DNA of 64,000 bases from Streptomyces sp. NBC_01431 (GTDB lineage: Bacteria; Actinomycetota; Actinomycetes; Streptomycetales; Streptomycetaceae). The notes beneath the pieces were generated by a model, which saw only the letters and a program-made list of their open reading frames with translations, was not told the origin of the DNA and made no database searches. The translations under genes and the position numbers were made by a program. Numbering within the stretch: the first letter of the stretch is position 1; every line of letters begins with the position of its first letter. The stretch spans positions 8,116,709-8,180,708 of the forward strand of contig NZ_CP109496.1 of NCBI RefSeq assembly GCF_036231355.1. Direction: 5' to 3'. Below, piece by piece: positions 44,102 to 52,574 of this stretch.

Positions 44102-45226
44102 GTGAGGATCGGGTCCGCAAAGTCGCCTGAACTTGTTGCTGTCATCGGAGTGGGCATCCTCGGGGCCAGCGTGGGCTGGAACCTCTCCCGGCACGGCGCC
44201 AAGGTGGTCTTCATTGATGCAGGACAGCCGGGCGAGGGCGTCACCAACTGGTCGTTCTCATGGGCCAACGCCAGCAACAAGACCGCACGCAAGTCCTACT
44301 TCGACCTGAACGTCGCGGGCATGGCAGCCTACCGTGAGCTCGCCAGGACCATCGGGCCAGGCTCCTGGTGGCATCCCAGCGGTCATCTGCGCTGGGCAGA
44401 CGATCCAGCTGCGGAAGCGAAGCTCCTGAAGACTGCCGACCTGCTGGCTGGCTGGGACTACCGCGCCGAGGTGTACACGGGGGCCGAGGTGCGCCGCCGC
44501 CTCGAACCTGCTCTCACAGTGCCCGGCGACGTTCCAGTCGTCTTCTACCCCGACGAAGCCTGGGTGCACGGACGTCACCTCGTCCGCCACCTGGTCGGCC
44601 AGGCCGTCGCATCCGGCGCCGAACTCCGGTCCGGCATCGCGGTCTGTGACATCGGAGCCGGTACCGATGGGAGCATCCGGACAGTTGCTCTATCCGATGG
44701 GAGCCGACTCGACGTCAACGTCGTCGTGAACGCAGCAGGCCCCAGCGCCTCCCACGTCGCAGGGCTCGTTGCACGGCACTTGCCGATGCGCCGGGAACCC
44801 GGCGTCGTCACCCGGATCAGTTGTGCTCAGGTCCCGGTGCGCCGAGCCATGCACGCGCCTCACATCGAGATCCGTCCTGACGGAGACGCGTCGGTGGTCC
44901 TCCACAGCCGCGAGATCGACGCCCTCATCGACACCGGCGAAGATCCGGCGGAACTCGCACACCGGCTCCACGAACTGGCACGGCACGTCGTCCCCGAGCT
45001 CGGCACCTCCCGCATCGCACAGACACGGGTGGCCGACCGGCCCATCCCCGCCGATGGATTCCCCTCGGTGGGAGCGGTGCCGTCCATACCGGGCTACTAC
45101 GAAGCCGTTTCCCACAGCGGCATCACGCTCGGGCCGGTAATCGGCCGGCTGCTTGCTTCGGAGATCCTCATCGGGACGAGAGATGAGATACTTGCGGACT
45201 TCCGCCCGGAGCGGTTCCTCCCGTGA
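44102..45226 (+). CDS. FAD-dependent amino-acid oxidase/dehydrogenase (DAO family)
   Basis: The product is 374 residues from GTG 44102, with GGAAGGGG upstream. The Rossmann motif VAVIGVGILGASVGWNLSRH is at the N-terminus with the acid in VVFIDAGQPGEGVT. The tail has the second FAD-contact motif (YYEAVSHSGITLGPVIGRLL), as in D-amino-acid dehydrogenases and sarcosine- or glycine-oxidase relatives. Substrate is unknown. It lies 78 bases after the esterase, so the two may be co-transcribed. Confidence 0.88.
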   Translation: MRIGSAKSPELVAVIGVGILGASVGWNLSRHGAKVVFIDAGQPGEGVTNWSFSWANASNKTARKSYFDLNVAGMAAYRELARTIGPGSWWHPSGHLRWADDPAAEAKLLKTADLLAGWDYRAEVYTGAEVRRRLEPALTVPGDVPVVFYPDEAWVHGRHLVRHLVGQAVASGAELRSGIAVCDIGAGTDGSIRTVALSDGSRLDVNVVVNAAGPSASHVAGLVARHLPMRREPGVVTRISCAQVPVRRAMHAPHIEIRPDGDASVVLHSREIDALIDTGEDPAELAHRLHELARHVVPELGTSRIAQTRVADRPIPADGFPSVGAVPSIPGYYEAVSHSGITLGPVIGRLLASEILIGTRDEILADFRPERFLP

Positions 45227-45509
45227 CAGCCCAAGTGCCATTGCGATGGGCATTCTTGTCTGCGATCAGCGCAAGGCAGCGGGGGCGAGGCGGATCGTCT
45301 GCGGCTGCATCCGGATGCGGATGGGCTTGGGCTTGTTGACCGCATTCACCACCCCCGCCGCCCCGCCCGCCGCCACTACGAACTCACCGGCGCCGGCCGG
45401 CGCAGGCCGTGGAAGCGTTCGAGAAGCGCCGGTCTGTCTACAGGAGGTGAGGACGCTTCGGACGGGCCTGCGCAACGCCCATGCTCACCGCATCAGGTTT
45501 CTCGGGCGC

Positions 45510-46121
45510 TCACGCCCGGCTGGAGAGAGGAACTCGAAGCTCTACGCGGAGTCGGATCGAGGTGTCGATGGGCAGTCCCATGCTGGAGTAGCGAAGATCT
45601 GCCGAGTACTTCGCGATGAGGTCGAGATCCCGCAACTGCCGCCGCAGCTCAGAGGCCAGCGCTTCGTCCGGATCAGGGACGAGCTCGCCGCCGTCCTGTT
45701 CGGCCAGGTACTCAAGGTGTTGATCGACCGCCTCGACCGCCCGGCGACTGGTCCAGCTGGCGAAGTCGTGGCAGCCGAACAGATAGGCGTGCGCGGCATG
45801 CAACGCCGCCGCTGCGGCGGACTCGTCCGCATCATCGGGCCCGTCCTGGCCGTCGTTGTGGCAGTAATCGCTGAGCATGTACTGGGCGACACCCCGCTTT
45901 ACTGCCGAGAAAGCAGTCGTATCACCGAGAACGCCCTCCCACACAGAGTTCAGCAGGGGGCGAAGAGCCAAGGTGAACAGGGCCTGCTCGTCTTCGGGGA
46001 GCGCCTCGTGCCGGCTCATGAGCCGTTCCGCAACACCGGCAGTGAAAACACCGCGTTCCCCGGACGACCTCGCCCTCAGCCGCTCCTCCACCAGCGTTGA
46101 AAGCTCCTGCCATGTGTTCAT
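45510..46121 (-). CDS. hypothetical helical protein (DUF416-like?)
   Basis: The product is 203 residues starting NTWQELSTLVEERLRAR. It is almost entirely alpha-helical, with YCHNDGQDGPDDADESAAAAA followed by ALHAAHAYLFGCHDFASW. That combination of an acidic DGPDDADE loop before an Ala-rich helix recalls the DUF416/YjaG family, but the match is by eye. No catalytic motif is evident. It has no operon partner. The region 45227-45509 has no gene I can support. Confidence 0.6.
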   Translation of the reverse strand: MNTWQELSTLVEERLRARSSGERGVFTAGVAERLMSRHEALPEDEQALFTLALRPLLNSVWEGVLGDTTAFSAVKRGVAQYMLSDYCHNDGQDGPDDADESAAAAALHAAHAYLFGCHDFASWTSRRAVEAVDQHLEYLAEQDGGELVPDPDEALASELRRQLRDLDLIAKYSADLRYSSMGLPIDTSIRLRVELRVPLSSRA

Positions 46122-46506
46122 ACGAGCCACCCCCGAGTCGCGAAGCCAGCGCGCTCACACTGGCAAGGGCCGATCATGGCACCCACCAGGGACAGCTCAT
46201 GTCGGCGTGCACCCCCAACGCGGCTCTGGCAGGTACACACAGGTACAAGCGCCGTTCGAACCCGGAACCACGCTGGGGCACCTGCGGGCTCGCACAGAAG
46301 TGTCCGAATCTGCGCGGGAAGTAGATCACACCGAGGAGCTGGCACCTCACGGGCGTCTCACCGGCCCCTAGTGGCCGGGCGGCCGGGACATTTGTCCTGG
46401 GGCAGTCGGGATTCTTCGCTCTGCCGCCGGGTGGCTCTTCGACGGGAGTATCAGTGGTGTCGGCAAGGGCCGGCGGGGTCGCTGGGAAAAGGGTGAGGGG
46501 AACACC

Positions 46507-46752
46507 ATGAGTGCCACGGTCGCGATTCAGATGCCGGTCAACGCTGAAGCTCGGGCTCAGGCCGTCGAGGGCGCTGCCCTGAAGGGGCTGCCCACCTGGT
46601 ACTTCCCTCTCGTCGGGCTGTTCGCCGGGATCTTCGACATCGCCCGCGCCTACCCGGTCCTCTACGCGCTGATCCCGGTCGTCGCCGTCGTTCAGATCGT
46701 GCTGTCGACGGTCGCGCAATTCCCCACGATCCGCGGTTTCGTGTCGGCGTAA
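46507..46752 (+). CDS. 81-residue hypothetical membrane protein
   Basis: ATG 46507 follows GTGAGGGGAACACC, a fair ribosome site. The N-terminal ~25 residues are polar. Two hydrophobic stretches follow (WYFPLVGLFAGIFDIARA and YALIPVVAVVQIVLSTVA), so the protein probably spans the membrane twice as a hairpin. The family is unknown. It is convergent with the DUF6193-like gene and shares a bidirectional hairpin with it. Confidence 0.55.
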   Translation: MSATVAIQMPVNAEARAQAVEGAALKGLPTWYFPLVGLFAGIFDIARAYPVLYALIPVVAVVQIVLSTVAQFPTIRGFVSA

Positions 46753-46765
46753 TTCCCCACCCCCG

Positions 46766-46795
46766 TGGTCACGAGTCCCCATGGGGACGGTGACC
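46766..46795. terminator. bidirectional stem-loop between convergent genes
   Basis: GGTCAC-GAGTCCCC-AT-GGGGAC-GGTGACC forms an interrupted but strong hairpin in the 64-base gap between the plus-strand gene ending at 46752 and the minus-strand gene ending at 46817. Confidence 0.6.
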
Positions 46796-46816
46796 GGCAC
46801 CAGGCGAGTCTCGAAG

Positions 46817-47212
46817 TCATTCCTCGCTTCGGCGCCCGGGTTCCTGGCCGGCGGCGTTGTCACGGAACCACTGATCCACGAATGTGACCGCCTCAGTGGA
46901 GTCAGCGGTCGCCAGCAGCACACGGTTGTCCCGCCAGGGAAACGCCAGAACGGAGTACAGACCGGGCCCGGCATGGATGCCGGGGAACCCCTCCGTACCC
47001 CAGTCGCGAAAACTTTGTGACAAGGAGAAATTCAGGCTGCTGTGCGAGGTCCACGGATACAGCGAGCGAAGCCGGGGCACGGAAGCGGCCGCCTGGACCA
47101 GAGGCCACATCGAACGCGACGCCCAGTCGTCGGGTGCCTCCGGTGGCCGGTATTGCACCAGAAGCCCGTCCCACGCCGCTGAAGCCTCGGCCTCAAAGGT
47201 CTGGTTGCTCAT
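46817..47212 (-). CDS. DUF6193-like protein
   Basis: The product is 131 residues from ATG 47212. Its core reads LRSLYPWTSHSSLNFSLS and GIHAGPGLYSVLAFPWRDN, an arrangement I associate with the DUF6193 natural-product-biosynthesis-like family (a YPWTSH-type motif followed by a beta-strand). No biosynthetic genes adjoin it. The alternative start at 47248 adds 12 residues without a better ribosome site. Function is unknown. Confidence 0.55.
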   Translation of the reverse strand: MSNQTFEAEASAAWDGLLVQYRPPEAPDDWASRSMWPLVQAAASVPRLRSLYPWTSHSSLNFSLSQSFRDWGTEGFPGIHAGPGLYSVLAFPWRDNRVLLATADSTEAVTFVDQWFRDNAAGQEPGRRSEE

Positions 47213-47424
47213 GTGTCTCAAGGTGTCCTCGGGCCTCGGCACCGTCAAGAGCTCCGGGAAGCGATCACCATCTCACCGGAAGGCCCGGTGACCGTCACTG
47301 GCAGGGGGCGTGCGTGATCGAACTCGCACAGTCCTTCCCTGTTGTCGGCGACGCTTGAAAAGTGAGCCGAGTCCGGCGGGTGAAAAGTGACCCCCACTGC
47401 GTCAGTTGATGTTGGTCATTCCCC

Positions 47425-47490
47425 GGTGTTGGCGGCGGGAACCCGTCCGAGGTCGCGGCCGCGCATGCGGTAGCTGTCGCCCTTCAGCGA
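47425..47490 (-). pseudogene. istB: istB 3' end, separated from the gene body
   Basis: The minus-strand frame reads SLKGDSYRMRGRDLGRVP and stops after AANTGE, the standard C-terminus of IstB helper ATPases. Its body ends ...HHAEVIS at 50179. Removing 47491-50178 rejoins EVIS to LKGDSYR exactly in frame. Confidence 0.85.
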
Positions 47491-47798
47491 CACCAACGGA
47501 ACACAAAGCTGTACTTGACGGTCACGCTGGCGTCCGGGGAGCCGGTGGAGGGGCTGTATTCGCGTCCTGAGCACCGTCGACGTCTTCGGCGGCCCATCGT
47601 GGAGAGGGTCCCAGATGTGTAGTGACTGTTGCCGCCGTGTTCAGCGAGAAGCACCGCTTCACGGCCTCGGGATTCGGTACGGGCAGCCGTCAACAGGGCG
47701 TGCGCCGTTGGTAGTTCCGGCGCGTTCAAAGAGTGCGGCGGGAAACGGTCGACACGGCCCCGCGGTCGCCTTACCTTCCGAAGTAGGAGGCGGGGCCG

Positions 47799-48227
47799 AT
47801 GAGCGAACCGACGAGGTTGAAGGCCCTGGAAACCTCCGGACTGCTGCACCCGAACCCGGAGACGGTCACCTCGCCGCTGTTCGCGGAGGGCGGCTTCTTC
47901 CTGGCCCACGACAAGGTCCAGGTCAAGTACGAGATGCTCCGTGCGCATGTGATCGAGGGCTGGAGCGTGAGCGCCACAGCGGCGGCCCACGGCTATTCAC
48001 GTTCGGCGTTCTACCTGGTCAAGTCGTCCTTCACCCGGGCGGGCATGACGGGTCTGCTGGACGGGCGGCCGGGACGGCACGGCCCGGTCAAGGTCACCGA
48101 GGACATCGTGGCCTTCATCCGGGCGGCGCCCGCGGGTGTCTCGGGTGCGGAATTGGCCGGCGAGGTGGAACGAATCTTCGGTGTGCTGCTGCACCGGCGC
48201 ACGGTGGAACGGATCCGGCGGCCATGA
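47799..48227 (+). CDS. helix-turn-helix protein of the recombinase element
   Basis: The product is 142 residues. A conserved-looking N-terminus (SGLLHPNPETVTSPLFAEG) leads to a helix-turn-helix (WSVSATAAAHGYSRSAFYLV) and a winged second helix region (ISGAELAGEVER-like at GVSGAELAGEVERIFGVLL) ending RRTVERIRR. This is the DNA-binding half of transposase-type proteins without a catalytic domain. It overlaps the next gene by 4 bases (ATGA), and that gene overlaps the recombinase, forming a tight three-gene operon. It is probably an accessory DNA-binding factor or regulator of the element. Confidence 0.75.
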   Translation: MSEPTRLKALETSGLLHPNPETVTSPLFAEGGFFLAHDKVQVKYEMLRAHVIEGWSVSATAAAHGYSRSAFYLVKSSFTRAGMTGLLDGRPGRHGPVKVTEDIVAFIRAAPAGVSGAELAGEVERIFGVLLHRRTVERIRRP

Positions 48228-48556
48228 CCACGTCGCCGGGGCAGGGCTGGTTCCCGCTGCCCGGCGAGCACGCGCAGGCCGAGTACGAACTGCTCCGCTG
48301 CCACGTCATCGAACATGGCAGGACGCCGTCCTCGCTGGCTGCGGCCCGCTTCGCCCGCCGCGGACTGGCCGGACTCATCTCCTGGCCGGCCGGTGAGACG
48401 GACTTTAGGGCCGAGGTGTCCGGAGCGCGTCGACCTGCATGGTCACCGCACCACGACCCGCGAACGGACGCGCTTGCCGACGTGTTCGCGATGCTGCTGG
48501 AGGCCGCCGACCGCCTCGACTTCGGGAGCGATCAGGCATGGGGGTGGGTGCGGTGA
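48224..48556 (+). CDS. small protein of the recombinase element
   Basis: The product is 110 residues from ATG 48224. The first half repeats the motif style of the preceding protein (HAQAEYELLRCHVIEHGRTP, compare QVKYEMLRAHVIEGWSVS), ending in a partial helix-turn-helix. The second half is acidic and helical (DALADVFAMLLEAADRLDF). The similarity suggests that the two arose by duplication. It overlaps the recombinase start by 4 bases and is thus coupled. Function unknown, presumably accessory to recombination. Confidence 0.65.
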   Translation: MTTSPGQGWFPLPGEHAQAEYELLRCHVIEHGRTPSSLAAARFARRGLAGLISWPAGETDFRAEVSGARRPAWSPHHDPRTDALADVFAMLLEAADRLDFGSDQAWGWVR

Positions 48557-50310
48557 GGGCCGCGCTCTATGCCCGGGTATCCACCGAGGGGCAGCAGGCC
48601 CGCGGCACCATCGGGTCTCAACTGGCCCTGCTGCACGAACGGGTGGCCGCCGAAGGCGACGAGCTGGTCGCCGAGTTCACCGACGACGGCTGCTCGGGAG
48701 CCCGCCTGGACCGACCGGGCCTGGACGCGCTGCGGGACGCGGCCGAGGCCGGGCTGTTCGAGCGGGTGTGGTGCCTGTCGCCGGACCGACTCGCCCGCGT
48801 CTACGCCTACCAGGTCGTCGTCCTGGACGAGCTGGCCCGCCTGCGGGTGAAAGTCTGCTTCACCGACGCCCCGCCGGTCACGGATGATCCGCAGGCAGTC
48901 CTGCTGACGCAGGTCCAGGGCGTGATCGCCGAGTACGAGCGGGCCAAGATCGCTGAACGCTACCGGCGCGGCAAACTCTTCCGCTCCCGCGCCGGCGAGG
49001 TCATCTCCTGGCGCACGCCCTACGGCTACCGGCGCCTTGCCCGAGAGAGCGAACGGGCCGCTCACCTGGAGGTCTTCGAGCCGGAGGCCGCAGTGGTCCG
49101 GCGGATCTTCGAGGACTACACGGTGCGCGACCTGTCGATGCGCGAGATCATCCGCGGGCTTGCCACCGACAGCATCCCCACCCCGAATAAGGGCAACGGC
49201 GTCTGGGGGTCCTCCACCATCGCCCGGCTCCTGCACAACGAGGCATACGTCGGCCGGGTCTACTTCAACCGCACCACCTCGGTCCCCGACCCGCGCCCGG
49301 GACACCGGCCCCGCCAGATCCCCAGGCCACGGGAGGACTGGATCGCCATCACGGTGCCCGCGCTCATCAGCGAGGAGACGTTCACTGCGGTCGGCACCGT
49401 GAGCAGGGACAACAGCAAGTGGAGTCCGCGCCGGACCGAGCCCGGACAGTGGATGCTGCGCGGACTGGTCAAATGCGGCTCCTGCCACGTCGGCACCAAC
49501 TGCCACAAAATGCGTGGCCGCAACGGCGCCTTCCACCGCTACTACTACTACTGCCGCAACCACGACCCGATCCGCGCCGGCGGCAGCGACCGCCGCTGCA
49601 CCGAACGCAACATCCGCGCCGATGTCCTGGACGCCTTCGTCATCGCTCAGGTCCGCGACATCCTGCTGCGTCCCGACGTCCTCCTCGCCGGCCAGCACGC
49701 CACCGCCGGGAAGGCATCCAGCGACGAACTGCTGGCGAAGGAACTGAGCGGCCTCGACCGCAAGATTGCCGCGGCCCAGGCTGAGCGGGGCCGTCTGGCC
49801 GACCTCTACCAGGCCGGTCTGATCGACCTGCCCGACCTGCAACGACGCGCCACCGCCATCGACCACCGCCGCCACGATCTGGCCCAGCGACGTGACGCAC
49901 TCGCCGCCCGGCGCTACGAACTTGCCCAGGCAGGCCAACTCCGCGACAGGATCACCGACTTCACCAACCGGGCCCGCGTCGGCATCGACGCCCTCGACTT
50001 CGACCGGCAACAAGCCCTCCTCCGTCTACTCGTCGAGGAGATCGAAGTCACCGGCTGGCACGTCAAGATCCACCTACGGATCCCACTCGACGAACCACCC
50101 CAACAGCCCACACCAGCCAGCCCCCGACCGCTCCACCCCGCACCGTCCAGCCAAGACCGTCTGCGTTCCGCTGGTGGAGATGACCTCGGCATGGTGGACG
50201 AGGCGGTCGATCATCGCGGCGGCGACGGTGTCGTCGCCGAAGACCTCGCCCCAGCGTCCGAAGGGCTTGTTGCTGGTGACGATCACCGAGGCGCGTTCGT
50301 AGCGGCCTGA
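48553..50310 (+). CDS. large serine recombinase (resolvase + recombinase + zinc-ribbon)
   Basis: The product is 585 residues from GTG 48553. The resolvase domain (1-140) begins RAALYARVSTEGQQARGT with the nucleophile serine in ARVSTEGQ, and contains WCLSPDRLARVYAYQ. The recombinase domain follows (WRTPYGYRRLARESERAA, STIARLLHNEAYVGRVYF), then a zinc ribbon (LVKCGSCHVG, then YYYCRNHDP) and a coiled coil (LSGLDRKIAAAQAERGRL). The natural tail seems to end near IPLDEPP. The frame has no stop inside the element and runs about 45 codons into antisense istB before TGA. It likely catalyses excision and insertion at GA sites. Confidence 0.9.
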   Translation: MRAALYARVSTEGQQARGTIGSQLALLHERVAAEGDELVAEFTDDGCSGARLDRPGLDALRDAAEAGLFERVWCLSPDRLARVYAYQVVVLDELARLRVKVCFTDAPPVTDDPQAVLLTQVQGVIAEYERAKIAERYRRGKLFRSRAGEVISWRTPYGYRRLARESERAAHLEVFEPEAAVVRRIFEDYTVRDLSMREIIRGLATDSIPTPNKGNGVWGSSTIARLLHNEAYVGRVYFNRTTSVPDPRPGHRPRQIPRPREDWIAITVPALISEETFTAVGTVSRDNSKWSPRRTEPGQWMLRGLVKCGSCHVGTNCHKMRGRNGAFHRYYYYCRNHDPIRAGGSDRRCTERNIRADVLDAFVIAQVRDILLRPDVLLAGQHATAGKASSDELLAKELSGLDRKIAAAQAERGRLADLYQAGLIDLPDLQRRATAIDHRRHDLAQRRDALAARRYELAQAGQLRDRITDFTNRARVGIDALDFDRQQALLRLLVEEIEVTGWHVKIHLRIPLDEPPQQPTPASPRPLHPAPSSQDRLRSAGGDDLGMVDEAVDHRGGDGVVAEDLAPASEGLVAGDDHRGAFVAA

Positions 50311-50913
50311 GATGAACTGGAAGAACAGGTTCGCAGCCTCGGGCTCGAAGGGGATGTAACCGACCTCGTCGACCACGATCAGCGGAATCCGTCCCAGCCG
50401 GATCAACTCATCGCTCAGACGCCCTGCCTGGTGGGCCTCGGCAAGGCGGGTGACCCACTGGGCGGCGGTGCCGAACGCGACCCGGTGGCCGGCCTGGCAG
50501 GCCCGGATGCCGAGCCCGGTGGCGAGGTGGGTCTTGCCAGTGCCGGGCGGCCCCAGGAAGATCACATTCTCCTTTCCGGCGACGAAGTCCAGCGTCCCCA
50601 GATGGGCGATGACCTCGCGTTTCACGGACCGCTGGTGATCGAAATCGAAGTCCTCCAGCGACTTGCGAGAGGGGAAACGAGCCGCCCGGATGCGTCCCTC
50701 GGCGCTGTGGGAGTCGCGGGCGGCGACCTCCCTCTGCAGGCATGCGGCCAGATACTCCTCGTGGCTCCAGCCTTCGTCGCGGGCCCGCTCGGCGAGCCGG
50801 GCGGCAGCATCCCGCAAGGCCGGGGCCTTCAACGCCTTGGTCAGATAGATCAGTTCGGAGCCGACGTCACGGCTGGTCCTGGCCTGGTTAGTGCTGTTCT
50901 TCGTGCTCATCAT
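50074..50913 (-). CDS. istB: IS21 IstB helper ATPase with altered C-terminus
   Basis: The product is 279 residues. AAA+ motifs are intact: Walker A FLGPPGTGKTHLATGLG, Walker B PLIVVDEVGYIPFEPE and sensor VIVTSNKPFGRWGEVF. The native sequence stops at HHAEVIS (about residue 245). The last ~34 residues (TSGTQTVLAGRCGVERSG onward) are read from the inserted recombinase element in place of LKGDSYR... It may be non-functional, as the normal C-terminal tail is lost. It overlaps istA by 4 bases (ATGA). Confidence 0.85.
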   Translation of the reverse strand: MMSTKNSTNQARTSRDVGSELIYLTKALKAPALRDAAARLAERARDEGWSHEEYLAACLQREVAARDSHSAEGRIRAARFPSRKSLEDFDFDHQRSVKREVIAHLGTLDFVAGKENVIFLGPPGTGKTHLATGLGIRACQAGHRVAFGTAAQWVTRLAEAHQAGRLSDELIRLGRIPLIVVDEVGYIPFEPEAANLFFQFISGRYERASVIVTSNKPFGRWGEVFGDDTVAAAMIDRLVHHAEVISTSGTQTVLAGRCGVERSGAGWCGLLGWFVEWDP

Positions 50914-52163
50914 GCTGCCCCTTCGCCCGTGCTCAGTCCGCCGTCGATGACGCCGAAGATCCGGTCGTAGGTGTCCAGCGACCGCTCCTCAACCTCCGTC
51001 ACATCCGCCGGCGCCGGTTTCGTGCCGGCGGCCGCCTTGCGGGCGGCCGCGGCAGCGGCCGCGTGGTCCGGGTCGGTGATGGTCTGGTGGCGAGCCCAGC
51101 TGCGGGCATGGCGGGCGACCTCGACGCCGTCGCAGGTCACCAGGACCTGGTCCAGGTCGGCGGCGACCTCGACGCGGCGGCCGATGGCCAGCGGATGCAC
51201 CGAGTAGTCGCAGGTGTCGAGGCGGACGTAGTGGTCTCTCGGCAGCCGCAGCGATGCCTTCCACCAGCCCGGCGGGGCGATCGGCGGCAAGGCCAGCATC
51301 CGCGAGCGGTCCGCTTCCAGCCGGTCCGCCGGGCGGGCCTGCAAGGTGCGGTGGATGCGCCGGTTCGCCCTGGTCAGCCAGTCGGCCAGCTGGATGTTGA
51401 AGTCGGCCGGCGAGGCGAACACCCGCCCGGGCAGGAACGACGTCTCCAGATAGCCGTTGGCCCGCTCGACCAGGCCCTTAGCTTCTGGGTCCCGGGGCTT
51501 GCAGAGCAGGAACTTGACGCCCAGCAGTCCGGCGAACGCAGCGAAATCGTCGGTCAGTTGAGGACCGCCGGACCGCCAGGAGCCGACGGCTCCCTCGTTG
51601 TCCCAGACCAGCACCCTAGGGACGGCGCCCAGCTCGGTCAGCAGCCGCCAGTGCCCGGCGATCAGGTCGGCCGCAGACCTCGAGGGCAGCATCCGGGCGG
51701 TGATCCACCGCGAGTAGCCCGCGACCATGACCAGCACCGGCGGCCGCCCGACCTGGCCGAAGCCGAGCGGAATGTCTGCCGGCGGGAACCACAGGTCACA
51801 CTGGCCGATCTCGCCCGGCTCATAGACCGTCCGCGAAGCCGGATCCGCAGGCCGATAGGCCGGCCGCAGGTCCCGGACCCGGTCCTTGAGCACCGTCAGG
51901 CCCCGGTCCCAGCCGATCCGCTCAGCGATCACCGTCGCCGGCATCTCCGGCCACTGCTCGAGCAGTTCACGGATCTGCGGCTCGACCGCGTCCACGATCG
52001 AACCCCTCGGCGCCCGCTGATACTTCGGCGGCGCGTCGTCCGCGATCGCTCTGCGAACGGTGTTCCTCGCGATCCCCAGCTTCCTCGCGATCGCCCGAAC
52101 CGGCATCTGCTCGGCCCGGTGAAGCCGGCGGATCTCCGCCCAGTCCTCCACGCTGATCACCAC
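50910..52163 (-). CDS. istA: IS21 IstA transposase
   Basis: The product is 417 residues. The N-terminal helix-turn-helix is RAIARKLGIARNTVRRAIAD. The DDE core has D in EIGQCDLWFPPADIPLG, D in VLVWDNEGAVGSW and E in DPEAKGLVERANGYLETS. The C-terminal beta-barrel-like part contains HYVRLDTCDYSVHPLAIGR. It appears complete. With istB altered by the recombinase element, autonomous movement of this copy is doubtful unless the insert excises. Confidence 0.9.
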   Translation of the reverse strand: MVISVEDWAEIRRLHRAEQMPVRAIARKLGIARNTVRRAIADDAPPKYQRAPRGSIVDAVEPQIRELLEQWPEMPATVIAERIGWDRGLTVLKDRVRDLRPAYRPADPASRTVYEPGEIGQCDLWFPPADIPLGFGQVGRPPVLVMVAGYSRWITARMLPSRSAADLIAGHWRLLTELGAVPRVLVWDNEGAVGSWRSGGPQLTDDFAAFAGLLGVKFLLCKPRDPEAKGLVERANGYLETSFLPGRVFASPADFNIQLADWLTRANRRIHRTLQARPADRLEADRSRMLALPPIAPPGWWKASLRLPRDHYVRLDTCDYSVHPLAIGRRVEVAADLDQVLVTCDGVEVARHARSWARHQTITDPDHAAAAAAARKAAAGTKPAPADVTEVEERSLDTYDRIFGVIDGGLSTGEGAA

Positions 52164-52259
52164 TCCTCCCGGCCTGACTCAACGAGCCAGACCCCTGGAG
52201 GGGGTCAACTTTCAAGCGTCCACACTGGTCCATTTTTCAGCCGTCGCCGACAGGATTCT

Positions 52260-52470
52260 CGGGGTCCTCGCAACACCTGGTGGCCTTCGTGGCCGTCAGT
52301 AGATCACGCAGGCGCTCGGCTGGGGTTCTCCAGCCGAGCGTTTTGCGTGGTCGGCCGTTGAGGGGCTGGGCGACGTGTTCGAGGTCTTCGGCGCTGTGCA
52401 CGGACAGGTCGGTGCCCTCGGGAAGTACTGCCGCAGCAGGCCGTTGGTTCCGCGGCCGCCTCCGCGAGCA
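52260..52470 (-). pseudogene. IS30-family transposase C-terminal relic
   Basis: In two neighbouring minus-strand frames one reads NGLLRQYFPR and the other PEGTDLSVHSAEDLEHVAQ, then LNGRPRKTLGWRTPAERL. Together they are the canonical end of IS30 transposases (NGLLRQYFPKGTD...RPRKTLGW). A frameshift lies near 52420. The catalytic part is gone. Confidence 0.75.
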
Positions 52471-52574
52471 GCTGCATGCCGCCCCCGACCACCAGGCATG
52501 GGTGGGACGTTCGTGAGGGCTCACCAGGCTGCGTACGCTGCGGGCACCGAGGTGTTTTCGAGGAAGAGCTGCGG

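Larger units (their letters stand above)
47491..50176 (+). mobile_element. serine-recombinase transposon-like element inserted in istB
   Basis: The 2,686-bp insert starts CACCAACGGAACACA and ends with the inverted near-copy of CACCAGCGGAACGCA (13 of 15 identical). A GA dinucleotide flanks each side (47489-47490 and 50177-50178). Deleting the insert plus one GA restores the istB codons V-I-S-L-K-G. A GA core at both joints is the signature of TnpX/Tn4451-type large serine recombinases. Three genes are inside, the last being such a recombinase. Confidence 0.8.
47343..52252. mobile_element. IS21-family element carrying an inserted serine-recombinase element
   Basis: The left end (47343) begins TGTCGGCGACGCTTGAAAA and the right end, read inward, begins TGTCGGCGACGGCTGAAAAA. 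Both continue with a second GAAA-type repeat to a GACCCCC block about 50 bases in. These are the multiple terminal repeats of IS21 elements. istA and istB run leftward from the right end, and the last ~25 codons of istB lie at the left end, separated by the insert at 47491-50176. No obvious target duplication was found. Confidence 0.8.

Noticed and set aside
48532..50013. 493-codon open frame on the minus strand
   Set aside because: It mirrors the serine recombinase, whose catalytic motifs prove the plus strand is coding.
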